DNA of 64,000 nucleotides from Ensifer sp. MPMI2T. Lineage in GTDB: Bacteria; Pseudomonadota; Alphaproteobacteria; Rhizobiales; Rhizobiaceae. Position numbers and translations under genes: made by a program. The DNA is taken from the NCBI RefSeq assembly GCF_004827385.1, contig NZ_SRXN01000030.1, positions 27,959-91,958 on the forward strand, written 5' to 3'. Positions within the stretch are counted from its first letter, which is position 1. Each line of letters starts with the position of its first letter. Below the pieces are notes generated by a model. That model was not told the DNA's origin. It ran no database searches and worked only from the letters and a program-made list of their open reading frames with translations. Positions 53,493-63,070 of the stretch are shown here, one piece after another.

Positions 53493-55289
53493 TCAGAATG
53501 CAGCGGCGTCCAGCGCCATCAGCGTGTCGGCGCCGGTTTCGATGCGGGCCTTCCGCAGCGCCGTTTCGGGCATGATGCGCTCCATGAAAAACCTCGCCGT
53601 GATGAGCTTGTTCTTGAGATAGTCCGCGCGTTCGCTTTCGCCGGCGGCAAGCTTCTCCTCCGCGGTCTTCGCGATCCTGGCCCACATGTAGCCGAGCACG
53701 ACAAGGCCGAAGAGATGCATATAGTCGGTCGAGCCGGCGCCGGCATTGTCGGGCTTCGCCATGGCGTTCTGCATGAACCACATGGTTGCTGCCTGCAGAT
53801 CGTTCAGCCCTTTCTTCAGCGCCTTGGTGTAGCCCGACAGCTTCTCGTCGTTGCGGTTTTCCTCACAGAAATCGCCGATTTCCTTGAAGAGCGCCATGAC
53901 GGCGCGGCCACCGTTCATTGCCAGCTTGCGGCCGACGAGGTCGAGCGCCTGGATGCCGTTGGCACCCTCGTAGATCATGGCGATGCGGGCATCGCGCACG
54001 TACTGGCTCATGCCGTGCTCTTCGATATAGCCGTGTCCGCCGAAGACCTGCTGTGCCATGACCGTGTGGTCGAAGCCCCTATCAGTCAGAACGCCCTTGA
54101 GGATCGGGGTCATCAGGCCAAGAACATCATCGGCCGCCTGGCGGTCCTCTTCGCTGTCGGAGCGGTGGGCGATATCGGATTTCAGCGCCGTCCAGAGCGT
54201 GAAGGCGCGGCCGCCTTCGTTAAACGCCTTGATCGTCATCAGCGCACGGCGCACGTCCGGATGGACGATGATCGGATCGGCCTTTTGGTCGGCCGCCTTG
54301 GCACCAGAAAGCGAGCGACCCTGGAGGCGTTCGCGTGCGTAATTCGCGGCATTCTGATAGGCGATCTCGGCGATCGCGAGCCCCTGCATGCCGACGGCAA
54401 GGCGGGCCTCGTTCATCATCACGAACATGGCACTGAGGCCCTTGTTCTCCGCCCCGATCAGGTAGCCGGTCGCCTCGTCGTAGTTCATCACGCAGGTGGC
54501 GTTGCCGTGAATGCCCATCTTCTCTTCGATCGCGCCGCAGGAGACGCCATTGCGCTCTGCGGGTTCGCCGCTGTCGTCGAGCCTGAACTTTGGCACGATG
54601 AAGAGCGAGATGCCCCTGACGCCCTCCGGCGCGCCTTCGATCCGGGCGAGCACCAGATGGATGATGTTCTCGGCCATGTCGTGCTCGCCGGCGGAGATGA
54701 AGATCTTCTGGCCCGAAATCCTGTAGGAGCCGTCGCCGTTCGGCACGGCCTTGGTGCGCAGGAGCCCGAGGTCGGTGCCGCAATGAGGCTCCGTCAGATT
54801 CATCGTACCGGTCCAGCTGCCGTCTACCATCTTCGGCAGGTAGGTTCGCTTCTGCTCCTCGGAGCCGTGAACGAGGATGGCGGCGATCGCCCCCTGCGTC
54901 AGGCCGGGATACATCATCAGCGACATGTTGGCGGCGGACAGGAATTCGCCGACTGCTGTGTGCAGCGTGTAGGGCAGGCCCTGGCCGCCGAACTCTTCCG
55001 GCGCCGCGAGGCCAAGCCAGCCGCCTTCGCGATAGAGGTTAAAGGCCTGCTTGAAGCCCTTAGGCACGGTAACCGAACCGTCGTCGTAGCGCGTGCAACC
55101 CTCCTGGTCGCCGGATAGGTTGATCGGGAAAAGCGCCTCTTCCGCAAGTTTGGCAGCCTCGCCGACGATTGCCGCAATCGTGTCGGGGGTCGCATCGGCA
55201 AAACCCGGCAGGTTGTTGTAGCGCTCGATGCCGAGCACGTCGTTGAGGATGAACAGGGTGTCGTCAACCGGGGCCTTGTAGATGGGCAT
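53493..55289 (-). CDS. Acyl-CoA dehydrogenase (long, about 600-residue type)
   Basis: FAD-dependent acyl-CoA dehydrogenase, 598 residues, of the longer class with a C-terminal extension beyond the usual 380. FAD/substrate regions [19 protein letters not shown], and the catalytic-Glu region [19 protein letters not shown] are clear. ATG 55289 has GAGGAAC upstream. First gene of the operon with fadA and fadB. A 22-bp palindrome 112 bases upstream is shared with the fadD and nitronate-monooxygenase-like loci. Confidence 0.93.
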   Translation of the reverse strand: MPIYKAPVDDTLFILNDVLGIERYNNLPGFADATPDTIAAIVGEAAKLAEEALFPINLSGDQEGCTRYDDGSVTVPKGFKQAFNLYREGGWLGLAAPEEFGGQGLPYTLHTAVGEFLSAANMSLMMYPGLTQGAIAAILVHGSEEQKRTYLPKMVDGSWTGTMNLTEPHCGTDLGLLRTKAVPNGDGSYRISGQKIFISAGEHDMAENIIHLVLARIEGAPEGVRGISLFIVPKFRLDDSGEPAERNGVSCGAIEEKMGIHGNATCVMNYDEATGYLIGAENKGLSAMFVMMNEARLAVGMQGLAIAEIAYQNAANYARERLQGRSLSGAKAADQKADPIIVHPDVRRALMTIKAFNEGGRAFTLWTALKSDIAHRSDSEEDRQAADDVLGLMTPILKGVLTDRGFDHTVMAQQVFGGHGYIEEHGMSQYVRDARIAMIYEGANGIQALDLVGRKLAMNGGRAVMALFKEIGDFCEENRNDEKLSGYTKALKKGLNDLQAATMWFMQNAMAKPDNAGAGSTDYMHLFGLVVLGYMWARIAKTAEEKLAAGESERADYLKNKLITARFFMERIMPETALRKARIETGADTLMALDAAAF

Positions 55290-55708
55290 TCGTTCCTCGC
55301 CTTTGTCTCCCTTCGGGCACGCGCAGTTGCCCGATTCTCCATGCTTTGAGCGTACACCGCTGGGCGCGGTCTCGCATCGTCGGCAGGATGCTACAAAACT
55401 TTGACGTTTGCGTAAACGTCAAAAAGTGATGTATCGAAAAGTTTCGCAGTCGTGCCGTCGTGACGGGAAGTCCCCGCGCCCGAGCGCGCTCAACGGTCGT
55501 GATCCCAACAAAACGTTAAAAAATTGAGGCTGATTAACTGCTTATTTACCACGTTTAATGAATTGTGGGTGGTGAGATAGTCAAAGCTGCAACCGGTCCC
55601 GTCCTCGCGTTGTTGTTGCTTTGACAGCATCGATCGCACCGCGGGCTCGGAGCCTGGCTCTTCTCGTCGCGGCTTTCGATGATGGTCAACGACAGGGGCG
55701 AAGAGACA
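55290..55708. promoter_or_regulatory. Divergent region between acyl-CoA dehydrogenase and podJ
   Basis: 419 bases without a gene. It holds the operator at 55401-55422 and an AT-rich stretch (about 55500-55565) with three TTAA words that may belong to the podJ promoter. I could not recognise a certain promoter. Confidence 0.5.
55401..55422. promoter_or_regulatory. 22-bp palindromic operator before the beta-oxidation operon
   Basis: Arms TTGACGTTT and AAACGTCAA around GCGT; all 22 bases are the same as at 24869-24890. It lies 112 bases upstream of the acyl-CoA dehydrogenase start. Flanks continue as A/T (CTT before, AAA after). Confidence 0.78.
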
Positions 55709-58700
55709 ATGAACGGATCGCGATCCAATCCTCAGCGCGCAAGTATCCCGTCCTACGGCGACAGGCCGTCGCTTGATGCCCTGAACCGCACGATCGAGGG
55801 CCTGGAGGCACGCATCGAAGGCTTGATGAGCGGGGTGGGGCGCGAGGCTCAGCACCGCCAGACCGAGCGCTCGGCGACGACCAGCGACGCTGTCTCCGAA
55901 ATTCTGCAGCGCCAGCGCGCTTTGAGCGCAGGCCGCGAGCGGACGTCGCTGCGCGAACGTATCGCCGCGCGGGAGGCCGATCGTTTTGCTTCCGGCCGCG
56001 TCCAAGAAGACTCGCGGCCGCCGGTCGCACCGGCGCGATCTGCATCGGCTGCGGCCGACATAGCCGAAGCGCTGGTCGGCCTGAGGCAGGAACTGAAGCG
56101 CGATATAAGCGACGGGCTTGTTCGCGAACTGAGCGCTCTCAGATCGGAAATCCGCGGCATCAAGACCGAGGCGCAGGATCGTCGTTTCGCCGAGGACATT
56201 CGGGCAGATATGCAGCGCCTGGCGGACAGCATTCATCAGCTCGACCGCCAGACGTCGCCCGCTCAGGCGGACGCGCTGCGCGTCGAATTCGATGATCTCA
56301 GGGCTCTGATCGACGGCCTGGCGCGCGAAGACGGCGTCCGCCGCCTGGAAAACCGCTGGAACGGTGTCGAGGAGCGCCTGAACGCCTTCGACCGGAACCG
56401 CGACGACGAACTTGTGGCTCTCGCCTACAGGCTCGATGACATCAAGTCGCAAATCGGCTCGCTGGATAACGGAGCGGCCTTCGACGCACTGCAGGAAAAG
56501 CTCCTCGCGATTGCCGATGCGATCGAGCTCTTGGGACGGCAAATGCAGCCGGATGACGGCCGCCTCGTCTCGCAGCTTGCCGATTTTGATGCACGGTTCG
56601 ATGAAATCAGCCGGGCGATCGCCTTCAGCAGCCGCAATGCAGCGGACTTTGACAACGCTTTCGTCAGCCGTCTCGAAAGTCGGCTTGGCGATCTTTCGCG
56701 CCAGATCGACGAAGTCGCTCGTCCGGTCGAGGCCGGGCTCGGGGCGCGGATCGAAGCGCTGACGGCGCGCATCGAAGAACTGTCGAGCGAGAAGGCCGCA
56801 ACGCGGCTCGAGGAGCGCCTCGACGAACTCTCGATGCTGCTCGAAAGCAACCAGAAAAATGCGCAAGCGGAACTGGCTGACTATCTCGCCGACATTTCAC
56901 AGCGGATCGAGGCTCTGGACCAGGGCAGCGTCAACTCTGCTCTGGCGGAGCGTCTCGACTATCTCGCGCGCCGTATCGACGAGTTGAACATCTACGCGGA
57001 GCAACCTTTGGCAGACCAGCGCTTCGAGCGTCTGGAAGACCGCCTCGCGAATATCGCGCAACGCCTGGAAGAAACGCATGCCGCTCCGTTCGACGACCGC
57101 GACGCGCTGCGCAACCTTGAGTCCCAGATCGCCAATCTGTCGACATTGATCAGCCAGCCGCGCGTCGAGGCCGGTGCGGCTCCGGTGGATTTCGAAAGCC
57201 GGATGAGTGCGCTTGAAGATTATCTGGCAACCAGCGACGAATACATTATCGAAGCAGCGCGCCAGGCGGCCGAAGCGGTCATGGAGGCTTTTGCCAAGAA
57301 TGGCCCGATGCATGCCAGCGGCGACATGGCAGCAATCTCTGCGCTCGCCGAGGATCTGAGGACGCTCGAGGACCTCAGCCGTTCGAGCAATGAACGCACG
57401 GCGCAGACATTCGAGGCCTTGCATGAAACGCTTGTTCAGATCGCCGAGAAGCTGGAACTGCTCGAAGACCGCGAGCCGGTCGCGGCCGCTGCGCGGCCCG
57501 ATGCTGCGATCACGCGCGACATCCCCGCAATGCCGAGGGCCGCGCAACCGGATCTCGGCAACCGCTTCGGTGAAGCCGATCTCGATGATCGCGACGACGA
57601 TCTTGAGCGGAATGTCCGTGTGCTGCAGGCGGAAAACGAGGCGGCTGCAGCTGCGCCGGCCTCCGCCGCAGGCGACGATCTGGTGATTGCCGAGGCAGTT
57701 TCGACGGTCGAAAAGAACGAGGTTCGGGAGCCTGCGCCCTCCGCCAGAACGGGATTGCTCGCAGGGCTGACCCGCCGCTTCAGCGGCAAACGGGCCGCTG
57801 CGTTACCTGAGCGCGTGCGGCAGGTGGTCGAACCCGCTCCGTCGATCGACCCGTCTGAGATGCTCGCCCCCGAGGACGCCAACCAGCTCCTCGAGCCCGG
57901 CTCCGGTGCGCCGGACGTCAAGAAGATTCTCGAGCGCGTCCGCGCCGGTCAGATGAGCCGCGGCAGCCAGCCGGCCGTAGAAGGCGACAAGGCCGATTTC
58001 ATCGCGGCTGCGCGTCGCGCAGCCCAATTGGCGGTCGAGGAAGCGGATACGCTGAACGGCGTGAAGGACGGTAGCGGTTCGTCTGGTGTCGGTGCCTTTG
58101 CCCGTCATCGCCGTCCGATCCTGATGGCGGTCGGCGCGGTGCTCCTGGCGATCATGTCCTATCCGCTCGTCAGCACCGTCCTCAAGGGTCGGGACATGCC
58201 CGAAGTCCAGCCCGTGGCGGTGATCGAGCAGAAGGCGGTTCCGCAAGTTGCAGAGGCGAAGGCAGTAAACGACCGTCTGACGGAAACGGCCTCAGCTCCT
58301 GTCGCAAAGACACCGGCAGAGGCGCCGGCGGCAAATGCGGCGCCTGTCGCAGTGGCGGCCGTCACAGCGAATACGACTCCTGCCACGAAGGCGGCTGAGG
58401 CCGCGACCGTGACGGCCGGCAGCCACGCGCCCTTGCTGCATCCGGCAAGCGAACCGGCACGGGCGAGCGCGTCGACATTTCAGGTCGCTCCTGCGATCAC
58501 TGCCAAAGCGGGGGCATTCGAGCCGATCGCCAAGGCCGGCGACATAGTCCTTCCCGAAGGTTTTGGCCCGCCAGCACTTGTCACGGCAGCCAAGGGTGGC
58601 GACCCTCTCGCTTTCTACGAGATCGGCACGCGCTTCACCGAAGGTCGCGGCGTCAAGGAAGATCCCGCGGAAGCGGCAAATTGGTATCAGCGCGCGGCGG

Positions 58701-59398
58701 ATGCCGGCGTGATCCCGGCCGAGTACCGGCTCGCCAATCTTTATGAAAAAGGGGCGGGCGTCGCGCGCGACCCGGCCAAGGCGAAGACGCTTTATCTCAA
58801 GGCCGCCGCCGCTGGCAACGCCAGCGCGATCCACAATCTCGCGGTCATGCTCGCCAGCGGCCGCGACGGGGCACCGGATTTCGCCGAAGCTGCCAAATGG
58901 TTCGAGAAAGCAGCGGACCTCGGCGTCCGCGACAGTCAGTTCAACCTCGCGGTGCTTTACGCCCGCGGCAATGGCGTCAAGCAGGACCTGGAGGAATCCT
59001 ACAAGTGGTTCTCGATTGCGGCTCGCGACGGCGACAAGGATGCCGGTGAAAAGCGCGACGAGATTGCCAGGGCGATGAAGCCCGAACAACTGGCTAGCGC
59101 CATGGCCAAGGCCGACTCATGGAAAGTCCAGCCGGTGGACGCCAAGGCCAACACCGTGGATATCCCCGACGCGTGGGTCGGTCCGCCGACCAAGACGGCC
59201 ACGATCGACATGACCAAGGCCGTGCGCAATATCCAGGCGATTCTCAACAACAATGGCTTCGACGCCGGCACGCCGGATGGACATATGGGCAAGAAAACGA
59301 TTACCGCCATCAAGGCGTTCCAGAAATCCATTGGCCAGGAACCGACCGGAGAGATCACCGACGCACTCGTCAAGGAACTCTTGAAGCGGAACTCCTAA
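55709..59398 (+). CDS. podJ: PodJ-like polarity factor (coiled coil, membrane, Sel1 repeats, peptidoglycan-binding domain)
   Basis: Polar organising protein, 1229 residues from ATG 55709 (55679 and 55682 are alternatives). Residues 1 to about 700 are long charged coiled coil in the cytoplasm. One transmembrane helix, about 803-823 (PILMAVGAVLLAIMSYPLV), leads to the periplasm. There are about four Sel1 repeats (roughly 965-1110; FYEIGTRFTEGRGVKEDPAEA, ANLYEKGAGVARDPAKA and so on), then a C-terminal peptidoglycan-binding domain (about 1170-1229; LNNNGFDAGTPDGHMGKKT). This order is that of Caulobacter PodJ, which places polar proteins. In Sinorhizobium a PodJ homologue affects cell division and motility. 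Confidence 0.92.
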   Translation: MNGSRSNPQRASIPSYGDRPSLDALNRTIEGLEARIEGLMSGVGREAQHRQTERSATTSDAVSEILQRQRALSAGRERTSLRERIAAREADRFASGRVQEDSRPPVAPARSASAAADIAEALVGLRQELKRDISDGLVRELSALRSEIRGIKTEAQDRRFAEDIRADMQRLADSIHQLDRQTSPAQADALRVEFDDLRALIDGLAREDGVRRLENRWNGVEERLNAFDRNRDDELVALAYRLDDIKSQIGSLDNGAAFDALQEKLLAIADAIELLGRQMQPDDGRLVSQLADFDARFDEISRAIAFSSRNAADFDNAFVSRLESRLGDLSRQIDEVARPVEAGLGARIEALTARIEELSSEKAATRLEERLDELSMLLESNQKNAQAELADYLADISQRIEALDQGSVNSALAERLDYLARRIDELNIYAEQPLADQRFERLEDRLANIAQRLEETHAAPFDDRDALRNLESQIANLSTLISQPRVEAGAAPVDFESRMSALEDYLATSDEYIIEAARQAAEAVMEAFAKNGPMHASGDMAAISALAEDLRTLEDLSRSSNERTAQTFEALHETLVQIAEKLELLEDREPVAAAARPDAAITRDIPAMPRAAQPDLGNRFGEADLDDRDDDLERNVRVLQAENEAAAAAPASAAGDDLVIAEAVSTVEKNEVREPAPSARTGLLAGLTRRFSGKRAAALPERVRQVVEPAPSIDPSEMLAPEDANQLLEPGSGAPDVKKILERVRAGQMSRGSQPAVEGDKADFIAAARRAAQLAVEEADTLNGVKDGSGSSGVGAFARHRRPILMAVGAVLLAIMSYPLVSTVLKGRDMPEVQPVAVIEQKAVPQVAEAKAVNDRLTETASAPVAKTPAEAPAANAAPVAVAAVTANTTPATKAAEAATVTAGSHAPLLHPASEPARASASTFQVAPAITAKAGAFEPIAKAGDIVLPEGFGPPALVTAAKGGDPLAFYEIGTRFTEGRGVKEDPAEAANWYQRAADAGVIPAEYRLANLYEKGAGVARDPAKAKTLYLKAAAAGNASAIHNLAVMLASGRDGAPDFAEAAKWFEKAADLGVRDSQFNLAVLYARGNGVKQDLEESYKWFSIAARDGDKDAGEKRDEIARAMKPEQLASAMAKADSWKVQPVDAKANTVDIPDAWVGPPTKTATIDMTKAVRNIQAILNNNGFDAGTPDGHMGKKTITAIKAFQKSIGQEPTGEITDALVKELLKRNS

Positions 59399-59399
59399 A

Positions 59400-59614
59400 G
59401 CAATTCCAGGAAAAGTGCGGAGCGGTTTTCCGTCCGGAATTGCGTCGCTTCAAAAAGCAATTCCAGGAAAAGTGCGGAGCGGTTTTCCGCCCGGAATTGC
59501 GTAAATTCAAAAAGCAATTCCAGGAAAGGTGCGTAGCGGTTTTCCGTCCGCAATTGCGTCAATTCAAAAAGCAATTCCAGGAAAAGTGCGGAGCGGTTTT
59601 CCGTCCGGAATTGC
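59400..59614. repeat. Four tandem 57-bp palindromic repeats after podJ
   Basis: Units start at 59400, 59457, 59514 and 59571, period exactly 57. Each has GCAATTCC, AGGAAAA, a GTGCGGAGCGG-like centre, TTTTCC and GGAATTGC, so every unit is itself an inverted repeat, plus a 13-base linker. Units differ at a few bases. The family core is shared with 3416-3463. Confidence 0.9.
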
Positions 59615-60126
59615 GCCCTCAAAGAGCTGGATCATTTCCCTGTTTCAATAAAGCAACGGATGATCTAAAGCGCCGCGCAAGCGTACTCTGCTTTCAGCCG
59701 CCGCCGCAATAAAGCCGCAGATCGGCGCGACAGGGTTCAGGGGCGAATTGTGGGGCCATGTGCCTGAAAAGGTTGACAGCTCCGGCCCTGGGGCGCATGA
59801 GGAATTGCCGCTTGTTCCTCGTCGCCGAGGGGCGGTCCGCCATGCATCCCCGCTCGTGGTAAATCACTTGCCACTTTGAAACGTCGCGCCGCACGTCTCT
59901 CCGGATGCGTGCAGGATGCGAATAATTCTACAGCGCCGCGCGTCCGATCGGACGCGCTAAGGTCGCGGTAGCACTTTGAATTGCTGCATGATTTTGTCCT
60001 TAAATCGATTCCGATTTAAGGAATCATGCAGTGGGCGTTGCACAATTCCTCAATCGATTCCGGTTAGGGATTGTGGAGTCGCAGTTCCGCCCGCGTCGCG
60101 GGCCTTTGTCGTATCGAGGTTCGGCC
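59615..60126. other. Gene-free region between podJ repeats and the exporter gene
   Basis: 512 bases. It holds a full RIME-like element (59928-60031) and some hairpin-forming sequence, but no open frame with a credible ribosome site. The exporter start with GAGG at 60116-60119 closes it. Confidence 0.6.
59928..60031 (+). repeat. RIME-like double palindrome, full 104-bp copy
   Basis: CTACAGCGCCGCGCGTCC hairpin, then GTAGCACTTTGAATTGCTGCATG and the second hairpin CCTTAAATCG...CGATTTAAGG closing with ATCATGCAG. Same length as the copies at 45477 and 47727. Confidence 0.88.
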
Positions 60127-61053
60127 GTGACGGTCTATCTGCCCATTGCAGAGTTGTCGGTGAACATACTCATCATTCTCGGCATGGGTGCGGCCGTCGG
60201 ATTTCTGTCCGGTATGTTTGGCGTCGGCGGAGGTTTCTTGATCACGCCGCTGTTGATCTTCTACAACATTCCACCGGTTGTGGCGGTGGCGACGGGCGCA
60301 AATCAGGTGGTTGCTTCGTCGATCTCCGGTGCGATTACGCATTTCCGCCGAGGCACGATCGACATCAAGCTCGGCACGGTACTGCTTTGCGGCGGCCTCG
60401 TCGGCGCGACGCTGGGCGTCTGGCTTTTCTCGCTGTTGCGCCGAGTAGGGCAGCTCGACCTCGTGATCTCGCTGCTTTACGTCGTGCTGCTGGGCTCCGT
60501 CGGTGGCCTGATGCTCTGGGAGAGCATCGGCGCGATGCGGAAGGCCGCGAAGAACCAATCGACGCCACGCCGCCGGCCTGGGCAGCACAACTGGATCCAC
60601 GGCCTGCCGCTCAAGATGCGATTCAAGAAATCGAAGATCTATCTGAGCGTCATTCCGGTCGCCACGCTCGGTTTCGCCATCGGCATCCTGACCTCGATCA
60701 TGGGCGTCGGTGGCGGCTTCATCATGGTGCCGGCGATGATCTACCTCTTGCGCATTCCGACGAGCGTCGTCGTCGGCACCTCGCTCTTCCAGATCGTCTT
60801 CGTCTCGGCTTACACCGTGATCGTCCAGGCATCGACAAACTACACGGTCGATATCGTGCTCGCCTTCGTGTTGATGATCGCCGGGGTCGTCGGGGCGCAA
60901 TACGGCGTTCGCGTCGGCCAGCGGCTGCGTGGCGAACAGTTGCGGGCGCTGCTTGCCCTCCTCGTCCTCGCCGTCGGTATCCGGTTGGCGATCGAACTCA
61001 TCATTCCGCCGAAGGATATCTATTCGGTTGTTTCAGCGGGGTTCGGCTTCTGA
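60127..61053 (+). CDS. TauE/SafE family sulfite/anion exporter
   Basis: 308-residue inner-membrane protein with about eight helices in two repeated halves; each half has the family motif: GFLSGMFGVGGGFLITPLL in the first and ILTSIMGVGGGFIMVPAMI in the second. The frame opens earlier, at 60031, inside a repeat; GTG 60127 with GAGG upstream is the start. Its stop overlaps the next start by one base (TGATG). The partner protein downstream suggests a two-protein export module, probably for sulfite or organosulfonates. Confidence 0.87.
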   Translation: MTVYLPIAELSVNILIILGMGAAVGFLSGMFGVGGGFLITPLLIFYNIPPVVAVATGANQVVASSISGAITHFRRGTIDIKLGTVLLCGGLVGATLGVWLFSLLRRVGQLDLVISLLYVVLLGSVGGLMLWESIGAMRKAAKNQSTPRRRPGQHNWIHGLPLKMRFKKSKIYLSVIPVATLGFAIGILTSIMGVGGGFIMVPAMIYLLRIPTSVVVGTSLFQIVFVSAYTVIVQASTNYTVDIVLAFVLMIAGVVGAQYGVRVGQRLRGEQLRALLALLVLAVGIRLAIELIIPPKDIYSVVSAGFGF

Positions 61054-61856
61054 TGTTCGATCTCGCGCGCCTTTGTCTTGTTTCCTTGCTCCTCGCCCTC
61101 GCGTCGCCGGCCGCTGCCCAGATTCAGGAAGAGGACCTCTCGGAGTTCACGGAGAAGCTCGAGATCGGCATCTCGACGGACGAAATCTCCATCACCTCCG
61201 ACTTTCGCGGCGCGGACCTCACGATCTTCGGTGCAATCGACGGGTTTGACGAGAACCTGCTCGCGCAAGGCAAGTACAGCATCATCGTCACGCTCGAGGG
61301 TCCCAAGGAAAACGCGACGGTACGCAGGAAGGAACGCGTCTTCGGCATCTGGGTGAATACGCGTTCGATGACCTTCGAGCTGGTGCCGGAATCCTATTCG
61401 CTGTCGAGCACCCGCGACATCGAGACGATCGCACCGCCCGGCGAGCTGGGCAACATGGGTATCGGCGTCGATCACATGCGTCTCGTGCCGCTGGGATTCG
61501 TCGGCGACGGCAGCAATCTCGGCGAGTTCCGCAACGCTTTCCGCCGGATCAGGGAGACGAGTGGTGTCTACCAGCGCGACCCGGGCGGCGTGCGGTTTAT
61601 CAGTTCGAGCTTGTTCAGGGCGTCCGTGCGCCTCCCCGCTAATGTGCCGAATGGCGTCCATATCGTGCGGGCCTATCTTTTCCGAGACGGCCTGTTCGTC
61701 GCGGCGAAAGCGCTTCCGCTGACAGTCGTCAAAACCGGCCTCGAACAGGCGATCACGCGCGCAGCGCACGACCAGCCCGTGGTCTACGGCCTCTTTGCCG
61801 TGCTTCTGGCGGTTATCACCGGCTGGGGAGCCAGCCTGCTGTTCCGCAAGGAGTGA
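61053..61856 (+). CDS. Periplasmic/membrane TIGR02186-like protein, partner of the TauE/SafE exporter
   Basis: 267 residues. A signal peptide (MFDLARLCLVSLLLALASPAAA) and a C-terminal transmembrane helix (VVYGLFAVLLAVITGWGASLLF) with RKE end make it a membrane-anchored periplasmic protein. The middle is beta-rich, with EISITSDFRGADLTIFGAID and IVRAYLFRDGLFV. I recall this as the conserved Rhizobiales protein family TIGR02186, often next to TauE exporters. ATG 61053 is coupled to the exporter stop. Confidence 0.82.
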   Translation: MFDLARLCLVSLLLALASPAAAQIQEEDLSEFTEKLEIGISTDEISITSDFRGADLTIFGAIDGFDENLLAQGKYSIIVTLEGPKENATVRRKERVFGIWVNTRSMTFELVPESYSLSSTRDIETIAPPGELGNMGIGVDHMRLVPLGFVGDGSNLGEFRNAFRRIRETSGVYQRDPGGVRFISSSLFRASVRLPANVPNGVHIVRAYLFRDGLFVAAKALPLTVVKTGLEQAITRAAHDQPVVYGLFAVLLAVITGWGASLLFRKE

Positions 61857-61863
61857 AAAAGCT

Positions 61864-61902
61864 AGAGCATTTCCCGGTTTCATTAAAACGGTGAAATGCT
61901 CT
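61864..61902. repeat. Palindrome after the exporter operon
   Basis: AGAGCATTTC (61864-61873) and GAAATGCTCT (61893-61902) with CCGGTTT...AAAACGG inside: a stem-loop and likely terminator or intergenic element, 3' of the exporter pair. Confidence 0.7.
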
Positions 61903-61978
61903 AAGGAGGGGGAAGGCATTTTGACATCGGAGCGCTCTTGACGACGGGTGCGGTGCTCCGGGCAGCAGAGGAAACCCC

Positions 61979-62215
61979 ATGAAACCGATTTTTGTCCAGT
62001 TGCAGTGCGCTCCCGGCAAGACCTACGAGGTGGCCGACGAGATCTACCGCAAGGAGATCGTCTCGGAGATGTATTCGACGAGCGGCGATTATGATCTGCT
62101 TCTGAAGATCTATGTTCAGGAGGGTGATGATATCGGCAAGTTCATCAACGACAACATCGCATCGGTTCCGGGCATTTCCCGGTCGTTGACGACCTTGACC
62201 TTCAACGCTTTCTGA
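61979..62215 (+). CDS. Stand-alone Lrp/AsnC ligand-binding (RAM) domain protein
   Basis: 78 residues, matching the C-terminal RAM domain of Lrp/AsnC regulators without the DNA-binding helix-turn-helix. The start MKPIFVQLQCAPGKTYEVAD and the GDYDLLLKIYV core are typical. GAGGA (61968-61972) precedes ATG 61979. Such single-domain proteins bind amino acids and may partner with full Lrp proteins. Confidence 0.87.
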   Translation: MKPIFVQLQCAPGKTYEVADEIYRKEIVSEMYSTSGDYDLLLKIYVQEGDDIGKFINDNIASVPGISRSLTTLTFNAF

Positions 62216-62244
62216 GATCGCTTCCGGCGCGGCTTGTTTTCGCC

Positions 62245-62286
62245 CTACAGCGCTGCGCACCCATCGAACGCGCAAAGGGCGCTTAG
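62245..62286 (+). repeat. RIME-like element, degenerate first palindrome
   Basis: CTACAGCGCTGCGCACC...GAACGCGCAAAGGGCGCTTAG, about 42 bases, between the RAM-domain gene and the DHFR-like gene. Confidence 0.6.
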
Positions 62287-62433
62287 TAAACTACTTTCCA
62301 AAGATTGCGCCGCCACATGCAACGGTGCCGGAGGGGGCGATGTGCTCTGTGAATATACTGATTGCAAATTGAAAGCAGTTCGCTATGATGAAACTGCTTC
62401 AGATATGCAAGCGGTTTCACGGAGGATGGAATC

Positions 62434-62991
62434 ATGGGCAAGGTCATTGTCTGGAATCTGGTCACGCTCGACGGGTACTTCGAAGGCACTAAGAAATGGG
62501 ACCTCGACTTCCATAACCGTGCCTGGGGGCCGGAGCTGGAGGCGCTCAGCCTGGAATTCGGAGACAAGGCGCAAGCGCTCGTCTTCGGGCGGGTCACCTA
62601 TGAGGGCATGGCCGCCTATTGGCCGAAGGCGGAAGGGGAGGGCCTGGTGAAGACCTATATGAATGCCCTTCCGAAGATTGTTGCCTCGCGCACGATGGAA
62701 AAGGCGGATTGGAACAACAGCCGCGTCGTTCGCGACCTCGCCCCCGAATTGCGGCGACTGAAAGCGGAGAGCGAGAAGAACGTCTATATCTTCGGAAGCG
62801 CCGACCTCGTCGCGTCGCTGTTGCCGGAGAACGTCGTCGACGAGATCATGCTTTGCCTCGTTCCCGTGCAGCTTGGTGATGGCACACCGTTCTTCAAGAA
62901 GGCCGCTGCCGCGAAGCCGTTCAGCCTGCTCGAGGCACGTCCGCTTTCCAACGGCTGCGTCATTCTGCGCTACGCCCCGGAAGCGGCATGA
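62434..62991 (+). CDS. Dihydrofolate reductase/RibD C-terminal domain family protein
   Basis: 185-residue NADPH-binding DHFR-fold protein. N-terminal WNLVTLDGYFEGT, LVFGRVTYEGMAAYWP and VYIFGSADLVASLLPENVVDE are the family pattern. Not FolA itself; members of this group (YyaP/YwjB-like) have no assigned substrate. ATG 62434 has GGAGG shortly upstream. Confidence 0.87.
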   Translation: MGKVIVWNLVTLDGYFEGTKKWDLDFHNRAWGPELEALSLEFGDKAQALVFGRVTYEGMAAYWPKAEGEGLVKTYMNALPKIVASRTMEKADWNNSRVVRDLAPELRRLKAESEKNVYIFGSADLVASLLPENVVDEIMLCLVPVQLGDGTPFFKKAAAAKPFSLLEARPLSNGCVILRYAPEAA

Positions 62992-63006
62992 ACCCTTTGC
63001 CGATGA

Positions 63007-63050
63007 CTACAGCACCGCGCGTCCAATCGGACGCGCAATTGTCGCTGTAG
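63007..63050 (+). repeat. RIME-like element, first palindrome only
   Basis: CTACAGCACCGCGCGTCC...GGACGCGCAATTGTCGCTGTAG, 44 bases, between the DHFR-like gene and pdeM. Confidence 0.72.
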
Positions 63051-63070
63051 GTGCCGGCCGTTGGGCCGCA

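Noticed and set aside
55516..55558. CtrA box before podJ (several TTAA words).
   Set aside because: Spacings between TTAA words (about 14 and 17) do not fit the TTAA-N7-TTAA pattern.
59400..59614. Possible CRISPR array.
   Set aside because: The units are continuous palindromes with nearly constant 13-base linkers, not short repeats with unique 30-40 base spacers, and no cas genes are near.
59395..59622. Open frame on the minus strand through the tandem repeats, coding a repeated ENRSALFLELLFE-like peptide.
   Set aside because: It exists because the period is 57 (a multiple of three). The repeats are palindromic elements seen elsewhere without this frame, so it is not a gene.
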